From Caballeronia sp. INDeC2 (GTDB lineage: Bacteria; Pseudomonadota; Gammaproteobacteria; Burkholderiales; Burkholderiaceae), in contig NZ_JALQDG010000021.1 in NCBI RefSeq assembly GCF_023631325.1, positions 186,001-250,000 of the forward strand: a DNA stretch of 64,000 nucleotides, given 5' to 3'. This document shows, piece by piece, positions 63,945 through 64,000 of the stretch (positions are counted from its first letter, which is position 1; the number at the start of each line of letters is the position of its first letter). The translations under genes and the position numbers were made by a program. The notes beneath the pieces are model-generated. The model was not told where the DNA came from and ran no database searches. It worked only from the letters and a program-made list of their open reading frames with translations.

Positions 63945-64000
63945 CCCGGCATTGTGCCGCGCCTTCGCGCGGGCGGCATCATGACATCGATGCGTGGGGC

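Noticed and set aside
1..64000. Genomic island, prophage or insertion sequence
   Set aside because: No integrase other than xerC, no transposase, tRNA or att repeats, and gene content is core-like throughout.

Overview
The window is a contiguous, gene-dense, high-GC chromosomal segment of a Burkholderiaceae bacterium, most likely the Caballeronia/Paraburkholderia group. This is an inference from gene content and order: a type II secretion operon in the order D-E-F-C-G-H-I-J-K-L-M-N next to an HU gene and a CobW GTPase, and the cluster lpxL-dapF-DUF484-xerC-rlmI divergent from metK. I saw no tRNA or rRNA genes, insertion sequences, prophage or CRISPR array. About 60 protein genes are supported, and many antisense open frames are GC-driven shadows.

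Layout. 0-9.6 kb (all minus strand): an Old Yellow Enzyme, a class I glutamine amidotransferase, a MarR regulator with a C-terminal cysteine cluster, a YbdK-type carboxylate-amine ligase with a cation/proton antiporter, mnmC with a degenerate methyltransferase half, and a DedA-rhodanese fusion. Two long AT-richer spacers in this part carry DnaA-box-like sites and, in the second, a family of GTTTAC repeats. 9.9-12.2 kb: HU, a CobW-family GTPase lacking the usual CxCC motif, and a small lytic transglycosylase. 12.7-24.2 kb: the complete general secretory pathway operon. 24.2-29.2 kb: a NodT-type outer-membrane efflux lipoprotein, a small membrane protein, a MarR regulator, an EmrB-type MFS pump and a lipoprotein. 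29.3-38.2 kb (minus strand): gshA, ada, hslVU, dksA, a second CobW protein with an intact CICC motif, and rlmI; a candidate small RNA with duplicated anti-Shine-Dalgarno segments lies between ada and hslU. 38.2-43.3 kb: xerC (with an in-frame 27-bp tandem repeat), DUF484, dapF and lpxL, divergent from metK, whose leader can hide its own ribosome binding site. 43.4-53.1 kb: an alkene reductase, a PhyH-type dioxygenase, a DUF3185 protein, an MscS channel, an aldo/keto reductase, ferredoxin-NADP reductase, a cytosolic two-component pair and an amino-acid permease. 53.3-60.7 kb: a seven-gene molybdenum hydroxylase operon of the form II CoxSLM type with MoxR, VWA, CoxG and XdhC maturation partners. 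60.7-64 kb: two convergent PepSY-domain membrane proteins, each behind a Fur-box-like site, and the kinase srkA.

The items most worth a second look are non-coding: the metK leader with its 14-bp SD-sequestering stem, the small RNA with tandem GTCTCCTCC segments, and the two DnaA-box spacers. Among proteins, the eroded MnmD half of MnmC, the CxCC-less CobW protein and the xerC minisatellite stand out. All calls rest on reading the sequence; no database search was possible.
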